The notes under the pieces were generated by a model, which was given only the letters and a program-made list of their open reading frames with translations, did not search any database and had not been told where the DNA came from. Shown one piece after another: positions 8,757 to 17,689 of a DNA stretch of 64,000 nucleotides. This stretch comes from Lewinella sp. IMCC34183 (GTDB taxonomy: Bacteria; Bacteroidota; Bacteroidia; Chitinophagales; Saprospiraceae). Position 1 is the first letter of the stretch. Every line of letters starts with the position of its first letter. The position numbers and the translations under genes were made by a program. The stretch spans positions 62,001 to 126,000 of the forward strand of contig NZ_QMEM01000004.1 in the NCBI RefSeq assembly GCF_003390915.1, read 5' to 3'.

Positions 8757-9899
8757 CTAATCTACGATCAGCTCTGCGCCGTCGAGCTGTTGCTGCCGTA
8801 CGTTGGCGGGCAGCTCGCGGTAATTGTACTGCTGATCGCGCAGCTGCGGCCGGAAACCGGCTTCCCGGATCGCATCCTGGATACCGTCGGCCGTGAAGCG
8901 CCAGCGGGCCCCCGCGGCGCTCACCACGTTCTCCTCGATCATGATGGAGCCGAAGTCGTTGGCACCGGCGTGCAGACAGATCTGCGCCACCTGCTTGCCC
9001 ACCGTCAGCCAGCTGGCCTGGATGTTGGTCACGTTGGGCAGCATGATGCGGCTCAGGGCGATCATGCGCACGTACTCGTCACCGGTGACGGTATTGCGGG
9101 CGCGCTTGATTTTCTTCAGGATGGTATCCTCGTCCTGGAACGGCCAGGGAATGAAGGCCAGGAAGCCCTTGGCGTCGGCGGGCTTTTCGTCCTGCACCTG
9201 CCGCATGCGGACCAGGTGGTCCATCCGCTCCCAGTTAGTTTCGATGTGGCCGAACATCATGGTCGCCGAGGTGGTGATGTTGAGCTGGTGGGCGGCGCGC
9301 ATCACGTCGAGCCACTCCTCGCCGCCGCATTTCCCCTTGGAGATGAGGCGGCGTACGCGGTCGCTGAGGATTTCCGCGCCGGCACCCGGCAGGCTGTCGA
9401 GGCCGGCGGCATGCAGTTCCTTCAGTACGTCGTAGTGGCTCATGCCCTCCAGCTTGGCCACGTGGGCTATCTCGGGGGGGCCGAGGGCGTGCAGCTTGAG
9501 CCGGGGGTAGAGTTGCTTGAGCTCACTGAAGAGGTCGCAGTAAAACTTCAGGCCCAGGTCCGGGTGGTGGCCACCCTGCAGCAGCAGCTGCTCGCCCCCG
9601 AATTCGAAGGTCTCCTCGATCTTTTTCTTGTACTCCTCGATGCTGGTGATGTAGCTCTCCTCGTGCCCGGGCCGACGGTAGAAGTTGCAAAACTTGCAGT
9701 TGGCGATACAGACGTTGGTGGTATTGGAGTTGCGGTCGATGATCCAGGTCACGGTCCGCTCCGGCACCGACTCGAAGCGCAGCCGGTCGGCCACGTACAT
9801 AAGTTCGGTGGTCGCGGCGTTCTCGAGCAGCCATACGCCTTCCTCGGCGGTGAGCCATTCGCGATTCAGTCCCTTCTGCAGCAGTTCGGCGGTGTTCAT
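8757..9899 (-). CDS. mqnC: Cyclic dehypoxanthinyl futalosine synthase (radical SAM)
   Basis: A 380-aa radical SAM enzyme of the futalosine route to menaquinone. It converts dehypoxanthinyl futalosine to its cyclic form in the cytoplasm. The cluster-binding motif CIANCKFCNFYR has Cys64, Cys68 and Cys71. TWIIDRNSNTTNVC just before it, GGHHPDLGLKFYCDLF, GAGAEILSDRVR and the late IQASWLTVGKQVAQ are typical of MqnC. MqnE shares the fold but differs around the Cys motif; MqnC fits better. The other mqn genes are not in the window. The short gap to the RsmI-like gene suggests cotranscription. This marks the organism as a menaquinone producer by the futalosine path. Confidence 0.9.
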   Translation of the reverse strand: MNTAELLQKGLNREWLTAEEGVWLLENAATTELMYVADRLRFESVPERTVTWIIDRNSNTTNVCIANCKFCNFYRRPGHEESYITSIEEYKKKIEETFEFGGEQLLLQGGHHPDLGLKFYCDLFSELKQLYPRLKLHALGPPEIAHVAKLEGMSHYDVLKELHAAGLDSLPGAGAEILSDRVRRLISKGKCGGEEWLDVMRAAHQLNITTSATMMFGHIETNWERMDHLVRMRQVQDEKPADAKGFLAFIPWPFQDEDTILKKIKRARNTVTGDEYVRMIALSRIMLPNVTNIQASWLTVGKQVAQICLHAGANDFGSIMIEENVVSAAGARWRFTADGIQDAIREAGFRPQLRDQQYNYRELPANVRQQQLDGAELIVD

Positions 9900-9987
9900 A
9901 CCTGGGAAACGGGTGAGGATTGGGGTAGTTGTTGGGGGAGTTTCAGTTTTTTGTGAAAGTTTGGGGCACAGCGGGCCGGTACGCGTT

Positions 9988-10013
9988 GCGGCGGCGGGGC
10001 GCGAGTGCGGGGC
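9988..10013. repeat. Interspersed GGCGGCGGGGCGCG-type motif, copy
   Basis: GGCGGCGGGGCGCGAGTGCG belongs to a short interspersed motif (consensus close to GGCGGCGGCGCGCAGGTGCC or its complement). Other copies in gene gaps lie near 12923-12949, 16275, 20431-20453, 24899-24920, 30210-30229, 35709-35730, 40764-40786 and 53626-53649. Function is unknown. Confidence 0.5.
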
Positions 10014-10098
10014 TGTTTCGGGTGGGCTAGGTTCCTTGGCGGCTTTCCGTGCTCGCTATAAAGCGATTGCTTTCTTTGTGCGCCGGTCTGTCTCCCTC

Positions 10099-10148
10099 GC
10101 TGCCGGAGGCAGCCTTGTGCTATCGCTGCCGGAGGCAGCATCCTACTA
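10099..10148. repeat. 26-bp double-hairpin repeat at the rhomboid gene end
   Basis: Two copies of the palindrome GCTGCCGGAGGCAGC start at 10099 and 10125, exactly 26 bases apart, each followed by a TACTACC-like tail. The second tail contains the stop codon of the minus-strand rhomboid gene (10146-10148). The same double unit occurs at 14301 and 57900. Each palindrome can form a 6-bp stem with a three-base loop. Position next to gene ends suggests a terminator or mRNA 3' stabiliser. Confidence 0.8.
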
Positions 10149-10877
10149 CCGCTCCAGGCGTTCCCGCTCGCTGAGCTGTTTGAGTTTTCCCCAGAAGGCT
10201 TCGTTGTCGCGTTCTTTCTTGGTTTTCGCGAAGGCGTCGGCGTCGAGGAAGGGCTCCTTCGCTCGCTGCTGCTGCTTTTTTGCCGCTTTCTTCCGCCGGG
10301 CTTTCACCTCGTGCTCCTCCAGTTCGCCCCGGTAGGCGTAGGCACCGAAGATCCCCATCACAAGACCGAGCAGGTGACTTTCCCAGCTTACGCCCTGCTC
10401 GCCGGGTAGGATGCCGACCACGATGCCGCCGTAGTAGAACAAGACAATCAGGGACACCACTACGGCACGGAAGTCGCGCCGGAAAAAGCCGCTGAAGGCC
10501 AGAAAGGAGGCCAGGGCGTACACTACCCCACTGGCCCCGATGTGGGTAGCCTGCCGGGCCAGTATCCACACCAGTACGCCGGTGCCCAGCCAAAGGGAGG
10601 CGAGCACCCGCGGCCACAGCCGGGGATAGAAGAATACCAGCAGACCGGTAAGGGATACAAAGGGGACGGTGTTACTCAGCAGATGCCCCCAGCTGGCGTG
10701 CAGAAAGGGAGCGGTTATGATGCCCGGCAGGCCGGCCAACTCCCGCGTGTGCAGTCCGTAGTACGCGCTCAGCAGTCCCCCCGTGAGGTAATAATCAACG
10801 ATGAAGACCACGTACATGATCGCCAGCAGCCCCAGTGGCCACTTGATGACGTTCCCGAAGTTGCGCTTGCTGAGCAT
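10146..10877 (-). CDS. Rhomboid family intramembrane serine protease
   Basis: A 243-aa polytopic membrane protein. The rhomboid catalytic dyad is visible as Ser116 in GASGVVYALASF and His168 in WESHLLGLVMG. The first-loop HASWGHLLSNT (about residue 60) is the conserved H..W.H...N element. Six hydrophobic segments precede a highly charged Lys/Arg/Glu-rich cytoplasmic tail (about 185-243). Rhomboids cut substrates inside the membrane; the target is unknown. The gene follows rbfA by 11 bp on the same strand. Its stop lies inside a double-hairpin repeat. Catalytic residues are intact, so activity is likely. Confidence 0.92.
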   Translation of the reverse strand: MLSKRNFGNVIKWPLGLLAIMYVVFIVDYYLTGGLLSAYYGLHTRELAGLPGIITAPFLHASWGHLLSNTVPFVSLTGLLVFFYPRLWPRVLASLWLGTGVLVWILARQATHIGASGVVYALASFLAFSGFFRRDFRAVVVSLIVLFYYGGIVVGILPGEQGVSWESHLLGLVMGIFGAYAYRGELEEHEVKARRKKAAKKQQQRAKEPFLDADAFAKTKKERDNEAFWGKLKQLSERERLER

Positions 10878-10888
10878 GACGGTAGCGG

Positions 10889-11281
10889 TTATTCGTCTTT
10901 GGCCGACTGTTGCCCCTCGGGCATCTGGTCCTCGGCGTAGAGTTTGTCGAAGATGTTGTCCACCTTGTTCATCTCGTCGAGCGTCTCGTCAATGAAGTAG
11001 GAAAGCTCCGGCAGCCGGCGCAGGTGGCGCTTCAGGCGGTGGGCCAGGGCACTCTTCAGGCGGATATGTTCCTCGTCCATCTGCAAGATGACGGCCTGCT
11101 TGTTCTCGGTATTCCAGATGCTCAGGTACACCTTGCCCACGCTAAGGTCGGGGCTCACCTGCACGTCCATCACCGTTACCAGGGGCTGGGTACCGTAGAT
11201 GTATGACCCTTCCTGCTGGAGTACGATGCTGAAGTTGCGCTTGATCATTTCGGCGACCTGCCGTTGTCTTTTCGATTCCAT
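10889..11281 (-). CDS. rbfA: 30S ribosome-binding factor A
   Basis: A 130-aa protein that helps maturation of the 30S subunit and 16S rRNA 5' end. I take the ATG at 11281 (MESKRQRQVAEMIKRNF); the open frame further upstream is antisense to the cytochrome gene side and not part of RbfA. The KH-like core shows the usual VTVMDVQVSPDLSVGKVYLSI and ALAHRLKRHLRRLPELSYFIDETLDE blocks. It is 11 bp upstream of the rhomboid gene, so the two are probably cotranscribed. Confidence 0.93.
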   Translation of the reverse strand: MESKRQRQVAEMIKRNFSIVLQQEGSYIYGTQPLVTVMDVQVSPDLSVGKVYLSIWNTENKQAVILQMDEEHIRLKSALAHRLKRHLRRLPELSYFIDETLDEMNKVDNIFDKLYAEDQMPEGQQSAKDE

Positions 11282-11417
11282 GGTGAGGGAGCTTTTATTT
11301 GGTCTTTTTGCAACGTGCTCGCCTGAAGGTAAGTTGCAGCTGGTTGCTGGTTGGCTGGTTACTAGTTGCTGGTTGCTATGCATCAGAGGCGCGGGCAGCC
11401 AGCACCTAGCACCCAGT

Positions 11418-12818
11418 TCACAACGTCTTAAGATACTCCACCACCGCCCAGCGCTCTTCCTCGCTGAGCTTATCGCCGAACGTATGGCCGCCGTTGCCGT
11501 ATCCGGGTACCGTGGTGTCGAAGGTCCACTTGGCGTTTTTCGGTTCCGGGTCGTACTGCCAGCCCAGCTTTTCGTGGTCGTAGCTGGTGGATTTGCCGTC
11601 ACGGGTCCAGCGCGTGGGGCGGGCGTCGGACTTGAGCAGCTCGTACACCGTGGGTACGGAACCGTTGTGCAGGTAGGGTGCCGAAGCCCAGATGCCGTCG
11701 AGGGGCGGGGCCACGTAGCCGTACGACGGAGAGAAGGACGACTGCGGCTCACTCGTGGCGAACCAGCTGCTGTTGTACCAGTCGACGATCGCCGATTGCT
11801 GGATGTAGTCGGCGTAGAGGGGGTCGGTCTTCACCACCTTCACGTTGACCACCTTGTTGGGGTAGGTCTCCTCCGTACCATACGTGCCGTGGCAACCGGA
11901 GCACTTGTCGTTGAAAATTGCCTCCCCCTCGCGGGCCAGCGGCGCGTCGATCGCGCCCGGGTAGGCCGGCGGCTCCAGTTGGGCGAGAAAGGCGTACACG
12001 TCGCGGAAGGCGATCTCGGACTTGCGGGTCTGGCTGCTGTCGGGTATGCCGAGGACGCTCGCCTGCAGCAGCAACTTGGACATGGCGCCCCGGCCGGTGC
12101 CCGTGTAGTAGAGAGCATTCTTCTTACCGACGTGCCAGAGCGGCGGGGTATCGGTACCGATGTTGTACTCCCACATGTCAAACTCCGGCTCCTCCACGTA
12201 GGTGAGGTCCTCGGGGTTGCGGTGCATCATGCAGGCCTCGGCCAGGCGGAAGGCGGGATTGGCACCGGGCTGGTTGAGCTTGACGGTGGGGGCCATCTTC
12301 TTGAAGTACTTCCCGAAATCCTCGAAGGCCACCGTTTCCGGGTCGTCGCGCTTGTACTTCAGGCTCATACCCATCCGCATCACGGCACCCATGGGTACCA
12401 TACTCTTTTCCCACTCGGCAAAGCTGTTGCCCAGTCCCAGCACCAGCTGACCGTCCACCTTGCCGGCGTGGCAGGTGAAGCAGTTGCCGTTGACCGTCTC
12501 GGTGCCGTTCGGGGCAATGAAGGCCGTCATATAATAGGGGATGCCTTCGTTGAGCGCGTTGCGGGGGTAGAGACTGTCTAGGTCCATCTTCGCCGACTGT
12601 TTCCGCATGATCTCCAGAGGGATACCGCTGCCGATGTAGTCGCCGTGGATGAGGTAGTCGAGTCCCGCCACCGGATCACCATCCTGCGGTTGCGGACTGG
12701 GCGGGATCACCTTCGTCTTCCAGCTGTCCGCATCGTCCGGTACCGTGCCGGTGAGGGGCTGGTAGGTGTTGCAGGCCACGAGGAGGGCCAGGGTAAGAAA
12801 GACGAATAGTTTACGCAC
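11418..12818 (-). CDS. Di-haem c-type cytochrome lipoprotein (RoxA/peroxidase-like)
   Basis: A 466-aa exported protein with a lipoprotein signal (MRKLFVFLTLALLVAC). It has two CXXCH haem c motifs, CFTCH (about residue 115) and CSGCH (about 307), far apart as in di-haem peroxidases and RoxA/RoxB-like oxygenases. A C-terminal APPLDGIWASAPYLHNGSVPTVYELL block is typical of this di-haem superfamily and supplies a distal ligand region. It probably sits on the periplasmic or outer face and transfers electrons or acts on peroxide or an organic substrate, which cannot be told from sequence. It is a single gene, upstream of rbfA on the same strand with a 136-bp gap. Confidence 0.87.
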   Translation of the reverse strand: MRKLFVFLTLALLVACNTYQPLTGTVPDDADSWKTKVIPPSPQPQDGDPVAGLDYLIHGDYIGSGIPLEIMRKQSAKMDLDSLYPRNALNEGIPYYMTAFIAPNGTETVNGNCFTCHAGKVDGQLVLGLGNSFAEWEKSMVPMGAVMRMGMSLKYKRDDPETVAFEDFGKYFKKMAPTVKLNQPGANPAFRLAEACMMHRNPEDLTYVEEPEFDMWEYNIGTDTPPLWHVGKKNALYYTGTGRGAMSKLLLQASVLGIPDSSQTRKSEIAFRDVYAFLAQLEPPAYPGAIDAPLAREGEAIFNDKCSGCHGTYGTEETYPNKVVNVKVVKTDPLYADYIQQSAIVDWYNSSWFATSEPQSSFSPSYGYVAPPLDGIWASAPYLHNGSVPTVYELLKSDARPTRWTRDGKSTSYDHEKLGWQYDPEPKNAKWTFDTTVPGYGNGGHTFGDKLSEEERWAVVEYLKTL

Positions 12819-12947
12819 GGAAAGTTGGGGAATGGATGCTCCTTCATAACACCACCCCGCCGGTATCGTTGCGGACGATGCCCCCCGACGAAGGTCGCCA
12901 CGCCTACATAACTCCCCGGGGCCTTCCCCGCACCCGCGCGCCGCCGC

Positions 12948-13523
12948 CTAGTGGCCGCAGGCAGCCCTGTGGAAGCGAAAGGTCAGCTTTACCGGCATAG
13001 CGGTCGGCCGGCCCGCAACGGTGCCCGGCGTCCAGCGGACGTCGCCCTCCTGCAAGACGCGGACCACGCGCAGCGCTTCCTCGCTATTGCGGGGATCGGC
13101 ATCCTGCCGGATACGGGCGTTGACCAATTTTCCACTGGCGAGTACCGTAGCATTGACCATCAGGACTTCGGCCGGCGAACCCGTGGGGTCCTGCTGTTGC
13201 TGTCGGATAAAGGCGTTGAGCGCCCGGAAGCTGCAGACCATCCGCTGCTCGTAGTCGGGAACGTCCTCACAACCCGGATACACCGGAAGCGTGCGCCGCT
13301 CGGGCCCCGGCACCCGCAAGCGCGGTACCGTGGGCAACCGGAACCTACCGGTAAGCTGTTGTCCGCTTCCGGGACCGCAGACGGATACCGCCAACTTTGC
13401 CGAGTCTGAAGCTTCGGTAGGGGCTATACAATCCTGCCTCCCCACCGTTCCGGCAGCGGCAAACAGTACGGTAAACAGGATACCGAGCCTGAAATAGCGG
13501 GACGTGAGACCGAGCGTGCGCAT
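12948..13523 (-). CDS. TonB C-terminal-like exported protein (paralogue 1)
   Basis: A 191-aa protein with an N-terminal hydrophobic segment (MRTLGLTSRYFRLGILFTVLFAAAG) and a C-terminal region resembling the TonB energy-transducer fold (ATVLASGKLVNARIRQDADP, then a late ALRVVRVLQEGDVRWTPGTVAGRPTAMPVKLTFRF). The late WTPG...G.P....V...F pattern is the usual TonB_C end. It lacks the long proline-rich spacer of true TonB, so it may be a small periplasmic relative. The gene 41 bp downstream of the next one shares its first nine residues, indicating a tandem duplication. Confidence 0.65.
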   Translation of the reverse strand: MRTLGLTSRYFRLGILFTVLFAAAGTVGRQDCIAPTEASDSAKLAVSVCGPGSGQQLTGRFRLPTVPRLRVPGPERRTLPVYPGCEDVPDYEQRMVCSFRALNAFIRQQQQDPTGSPAEVLMVNATVLASGKLVNARIRQDADPRNSEEALRVVRVLQEGDVRWTPGTVAGRPTAMPVKLTFRFHRAACGH

Positions 13524-13564
13524 ACCTTTCTACCATTTGCTAGTAGTGTAAGGTACGACACTTC

Positions 13565-14092
13565 CTACTCCAATTTGAACTGGATGGGAAGCATGAAGTC
13601 CTGCGCGACCGGCTTTCCGTCGGCGCGGGCGGGCTCCCACCTGTTGTGGTACCTCAGCATTTGACGCACCACCTTGAGGCCGGCCTCACCGAGGGCGGGG
13701 TGCGGACTGCGGACCACTACGGGCAGGCCGGTATTCCCGAGGGCATCTATTGGAAAGCGGACCACTACCATCCCGGTAGCGTTATCGTCCTTGGCCTCCT
13801 TCGGGTAGCGGATGTGCTTGTAGATATACTGCAGCATGGCCTTGTCCGAGCACTCCCTTCGGTCATTGAAGTCCGGCAACTCTCCACAGGCGGGGAACAA
13901 CGGCCGGGTACTTTCCTTCGCGGCCGGCGCCGGGAAGCAGGAGGTAGGTACGGTGGAAGTGCTGATCTGTGCCTGAAGTTCTTCGCGGGCAGCGTCCGGA
14001 GCCGTACGGAATCCCCAGGCGAGCAGGGTGAGCGCGGCGGAAAGGCCAAGCCCGATGAGGAAAAAGCGGGAAGTTAGTCCTAGGGTACGCAT
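13565..14092 (-). CDS. TonB C-terminal-like exported protein (paralogue 2)
   Basis: A 175-aa protein. The start at 14092 (MRTLGLTSRFF) is chosen because it matches the start of the downstream paralogue; an upstream extension is possible but has no signal peptide. A membrane-anchor or signal segment is followed by a cysteine-containing linker (FPACGELPDFNDRREC matches YPGCEDVPDYEQRMVC in paralogue 1) and a TonB_C-like end (MVVVRFPIDALGNTGLPVVV; later RWEPARADGKPVAQDFMLPIQFKLE). The conserved cysteine pair between paralogues suggests a disulfide. The role is unknown; interaction with TonB-dependent transport is only inferred. Confidence 0.65.
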   Translation of the reverse strand: MRTLGLTSRFFLIGLGLSAALTLLAWGFRTAPDAAREELQAQISTSTVPTSCFPAPAAKESTRPLFPACGELPDFNDRRECSDKAMLQYIYKHIRYPKEAKDDNATGMVVVRFPIDALGNTGLPVVVRSPHPALGEAGLKVVRQMLRYHNRWEPARADGKPVAQDFMLPIQFKLE

Positions 14093-14300
14093 TGGGCCGG
14101 GTATTTGACTAAAGATAACGGATTTAGGGCGGGGACGCCAATTGGATGCGGGGGGAATGGCTTTTAGTGGAGGGAATAGAAGGTTTTTTCGTTGGAGGTG
14201 CAAACGATCCCGCGCAGGTCGGGAGGGGTATGGGGCTGTGGCGGAGTAGGTTTCTCACAAATTGCCTGCTGCGCTTCGCTGTGGTACGGATGGACATGGC

Positions 14301-14352
14301 GCGGCCGGAGGCCGCATTGTACTGGCGCTGCCGGAGGCAGCTTCGTACTTGC
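14301..14352. repeat. 26-bp double-hairpin repeat after the TPR gene
   Basis: GCGGCCGGAGGCCGC (14301) and GCTGCCGGAGGCAGC (14327) are again 26 bases apart. The first copy carries paired changes in both stem arms relative to the other copies, so the fold is kept. It lies downstream of the minus-strand TPR gene. The rest of the 311-bp gap 14093-14403 holds no convincing gene. Confidence 0.8.
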
Positions 14353-14403
14353 GCTGCGGACCAGCCAGCAACGCAATAACTCACCCACCTAGCAAGCCAG
14401 CAA

Positions 14404-16206
14404 CTACTGCACCGTATCCCCCCGCAGCTCCCGGTACTTCTTGCGGGCCTCCACGGCCAGAATGCTGTTGCTGTAGTCGATGAAGAGGGTTTCGTAGAGT
14501 TCCTGGGCCCGCTCCCGGTCACCGAGCTGGTTCTCGTAGAGGCCGGCCAGGGCGAAAAGGGCGTTGTCGAGGCGGATACTTTTGGGGTAGGTGTCGACCA
14601 CCTGCTGGTACTGGGCGGCGGCTTCGGGGTAGCGGCGCAGCTTCTGGTAGATGCGGCCGCGCAGGTACACGACGTCGTCTTCCAGGTCGTGGCCGGGGAA
14701 GTCGCGCAGCAGTCCGTCGAGGGTGGCGAAGGCCTCATCGTACTTGTTCTGGAACATAAGCAGCTCGGCGTCGGCGTAAGTCTGCAGGGCGGTGGCGCTG
14801 GTATCCAGGCCGAGGTTATCCATGATGAACACCGACAGGTCCAGGGCATCGTTGGCGATCAGGCGCGAGGTGGAGGCCTTCAGGACGTCGAACTGCGACT
14901 GCGCCCACTCGAAGTCGCCGCGAAAGTAGCTCAGCCGCGCGTTGCGGAAGCGTGCCTCGTGGCCCAGCAGGTCTTCCTTGAACTGCTTGTCTACCTGGCT
15001 GTAGAGCAGGGTGGACTCCCACACTTCCCCCTGCATGAGGTAGTAGTCGGCCAGCGCCAGCTTGGCTTCGGCCCGGACGGTTTCGTTCACGCCGTTGAGC
15101 TCGACGATACGCTGCAGGATGCCCGTCGCTTTGTCCAAATCGTTGAGGTACAGGGCCTCCAGCTCGGCGAGCTGGGTGGCGATGCGGGCGCTGGCGGGGT
15201 TGTTGCCGAACTGGCCCAGGAATTCCTCGTAGGCGGCTTCCAGGATGCGCAGGTCGTTTTCCGTGTAGTCGTAGCCGTCGGTGATGGCGCGGCGGCGGGT
15301 CAGCAGGCCCTCCCGCTTGGCGTCCAGGTAGAAGGGCGAGCCCTCCGGCTTATTTTCGGTGATGTAGTCGAAGGCGCCGATGGCCGTCTCGTAGTCCCGG
15401 GCGTTGGCGGCCAGCCGGCCGAGGTCGAGCACGCGGTCGCCGTTCTCGCCGAGTTTGCGGTCCAGGGCGCGCACCTGACGGAGGGCCGATTTATAGTCCT
15501 TGCGCTGGATGGCCACCCAGGCCAGCATCTCGGGGTAGAGCGGGTTGTCCTTCTTGTCAGCCTGGATGCGGGCGTACAGTTGCTTCTGGGCCTCCAGCAG
15601 GCCCTCGGCGTCGAGGTAGCGCTGGAAGTAGGTCTGCACGTTGCGCGCCCGCCTCGGATCCTGCACCAGGGCGTCCAGGTAATTGCTGACCATGGGTTCG
15701 GTGTCGCCCTTGCGGCGGTAGAGGTCGCCGAGGTTGAAGCTGAAGGCGCCGTCTTCCTTCAGCAGTTCGGTACCGCGCTCGTAGGCGCGGATGGCGTAGT
15801 CATACTTGGTCAGGATGAGGAAGGCATTGGCCAACTGGGTGATTTGCAGCTTGTCGCCCCGCAGCGCGTCGATCGCCGCGTCGTACTGCTTCTTGGCCTT
15901 GTCGTCCTCCATCCGCTGCTCGAGCAGCTGTCCGTAGCGGACGTGCAGCGTCAGGTCCTCGGGGGTCCGCTTGAGTTGCTTCTTGATGGACGACTCCGCC
16001 TCGTCGTACCGCCGCAGGTTCATGAGGCTGCTGACGTAGCGCTCGAAGTAGAAGGGGTTGTAGTTCTGCTCGGCCAGTGCCCGGTACAGCTCGGCCGACT
16101 TTTCATACTCGCCGTCCATATAGTACTGCTGGGCCAACTGGTTGGACTGGGCGGACAGCAGACAGGGGGCAAGGCCCAGCAGGCAGAGGAGAAGGAGGGT
16201 AGGCAT
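14404..16206 (-). CDS. Exported tetratricopeptide-repeat protein
   Basis: A 600-aa protein with a cleavable signal (MPTLLLLCLLGLAPCLLSAQ) and helical TPR-like pairs over almost its whole length, for example QYYMDGEYEKSAELYRALAE, YGQLLEQRMEDDKAKKQYDA and YGQ-type repeats near the C-terminus (RRYPEAAAQYQQVVDTYP; QLGDRERAQELYETLF). The last repeats look like the YbgF/BamD-type 'outer-membrane assembly' TPRs. It probably works as a periplasmic scaffold, but the partner is unknown. Upstream is aminopeptidase P on the same strand with a 121-bp gap. Confidence 0.8.
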   Translation of the reverse strand: MPTLLLLCLLGLAPCLLSAQSNQLAQQYYMDGEYEKSAELYRALAEQNYNPFYFERYVSSLMNLRRYDEAESSIKKQLKRTPEDLTLHVRYGQLLEQRMEDDKAKKQYDAAIDALRGDKLQITQLANAFLILTKYDYAIRAYERGTELLKEDGAFSFNLGDLYRRKGDTEPMVSNYLDALVQDPRRARNVQTYFQRYLDAEGLLEAQKQLYARIQADKKDNPLYPEMLAWVAIQRKDYKSALRQVRALDRKLGENGDRVLDLGRLAANARDYETAIGAFDYITENKPEGSPFYLDAKREGLLTRRRAITDGYDYTENDLRILEAAYEEFLGQFGNNPASARIATQLAELEALYLNDLDKATGILQRIVELNGVNETVRAEAKLALADYYLMQGEVWESTLLYSQVDKQFKEDLLGHEARFRNARLSYFRGDFEWAQSQFDVLKASTSRLIANDALDLSVFIMDNLGLDTSATALQTYADAELLMFQNKYDEAFATLDGLLRDFPGHDLEDDVVYLRGRIYQKLRRYPEAAAQYQQVVDTYPKSIRLDNALFALAGLYENQLGDRERAQELYETLFIDYSNSILAVEARKKYRELRGDTVQ

Positions 16207-16327
16207 AGCTTTCGGGGTTCGACTCCCAATCTAACGCGAAGGCTCCGGATTAGGTGCAGCTTGCCCCGCATTTCGGGCGCGGACGCGGGTGCAAGGCCAA
16301 CTGGCCGACAAGCCAGCCCCCCGGCTC

Positions 16328-17641
16328 CTACCCCAGGACCCTGGCACCCGCGGCCCCGACCACTACGTCATCCTCCAGCCGGATGCCGCCGAAGTCGCGG
16401 TAAGCCGCCAGGGCGTCGTAGTTGATGAAGTCCGTGTGCTTTCCCCCCTCGCGCCAGCGGTCGGTGAGGAAGGGGATGAAGTAGATGCCTGGCTCCACGG
16501 TTACGACCATATTCTCGCGCAGGCGGCGGCCCAGGCGGAGGTTGCGGGTACCGAACAGCGTACTGCGCCGGAACTCGTCGTCGTAGCCGACCACGTCCTC
16601 GCCTAAGTCTTCCATGTCGTGCACATCGAGCCCGATTAGGTGTCCCAGTCCGTGGGGGTAGAAGAGGGCGTGGGCGCCGGCCTCCACGGCGGCGGCGGGG
16701 TCGCCCTTCATCAGTCCGAGCTCCTTCAGGCCGGCGGCAATGGTACGGGCGGAGGCGTCGTGGATCTCGCGGTAGGGCTTGCCCGGGGCGAGGGCGGCGA
16801 TGGCCTCGGTTTTGGCGCGGTCGACGATGTCGTAGACGGCCCGCTGCTTGTCGGTGAGCTCACCGCTCACGGGGAAGGTGCGGGTGATGTCGCCCGCGTA
16901 GCCGGAGGGGGATTCGGCGCCAGCATCGATGAGGAGCAGGTCGCCGTCGCGGAGGGTGTTACTGTGGTGGTGGTTGTGCAGGATGTGGCCGTCACGGCTC
17001 ACGATGGCCGGATACGCTAGGCGGCCGCCGGCGCTGATGGCGAGCCCCTCGATGAGCCCGGCCACTTCGGCTTCGGTCATGCCGGCCTGCAGGTTGCGGT
17101 GGGCGGCCTCGTGCATTTGCAGACTGGTGCGGACGGCGGCATTCATCTCGGCGATCTCCTCCTCACTCTTCACGGCCCGCAGCTCGACCACCGCCCGAAT
17201 GAGGGCTTTGCTGGGGGAACGGTCGGTACCGAACCAAGCACGAAGTTGGCGGCGGCGTTCCTCGCGGTAGGGCGGTAAAAAGTGTACGGTCGTGGCGCGG
17301 GACAGCGCCGGCTCGAGCTGATCCAGCCGGCCGCCGTGGCGGGCGCCGATCCGCTCGGCCAGCTCCTTCACGAGGGGCTGCTCGCCCATCCAGACGATAT
17401 CGTCGAGGGTGGGATCGTCGCCGTAGAGATAGCTCTCGCCGCTTTTCGCATCAACGGTCAGTACCAGGTCGGGCCGGTTGTGGCCGGCGAAGTAACGGAA
17501 GTTGCTGTCCTGCTTGAAGGGGTAGGTATTGCCGGTGTAGTTCATGGCGGCCTCGCCGTTGCCGGGCAGGAGAATGAGGCCTTCGGTGATGGCTTCGGCT
17601 AGTTTTTGGCGGCGGTCGGTGTAGGTCTGGGCGGAGAACAT
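16328..17641 (-). CDS. pepP: Xaa-Pro aminopeptidase (M24B)
   Basis: A 437-aa metallopeptidase that removes N-terminal residues ahead of proline. I choose the ATG at 17641 (MFSAQTYTDRRQKL) as in relatives; a start 12 codons upstream is possible. The creatinase-type N-domain precedes the catalytic domain with metal ligands in LLIDAGAESPSGYAGDITRT (two Asp), PHGLGHLIGLDVHD (His), VTVEPGIYFIP (Glu) and GGIRLEDDVVV (Glu). All five ligand positions are present, so it should be active with Mn or Co. Cytoplasmic by lack of a signal. It is divergent from the helicase gene across a hairpin-repeat spacer. Confidence 0.93.
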   Translation of the reverse strand: MFSAQTYTDRRQKLAEAITEGLILLPGNGEAAMNYTGNTYPFKQDSNFRYFAGHNRPDLVLTVDAKSGESYLYGDDPTLDDIVWMGEQPLVKELAERIGARHGGRLDQLEPALSRATTVHFLPPYREERRRQLRAWFGTDRSPSKALIRAVVELRAVKSEEEIAEMNAAVRTSLQMHEAAHRNLQAGMTEAEVAGLIEGLAISAGGRLAYPAIVSRDGHILHNHHHSNTLRDGDLLLIDAGAESPSGYAGDITRTFPVSGELTDKQRAVYDIVDRAKTEAIAALAPGKPYREIHDASARTIAAGLKELGLMKGDPAAAVEAGAHALFYPHGLGHLIGLDVHDMEDLGEDVVGYDDEFRRSTLFGTRNLRLGRRLRENMVVTVEPGIYFIPFLTDRWREGGKHTDFINYDALAAYRDFGGIRLEDDVVVGAAGARVLG

Positions 17642-17689
17642 GTTATTGCTTTGGTGGTGCAAGGTAAGGTTCGGCATGGGGCTTGGGTT

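Noticed and set aside
9685..10335. 216-aa plus-strand frame after mqnC
   Set aside because: It runs antisense through mqnC and the rhomboid gene and through hairpin repeats; composition is Ser/Arg-rich as expected for a shadow frame.
16217..16240. tRNA-like T-loop sequence (GGTTCGACTCCC)
   Set aside because: No acceptor, D or anticodon stems could be built around it; it lies in the leader of the TPR gene.
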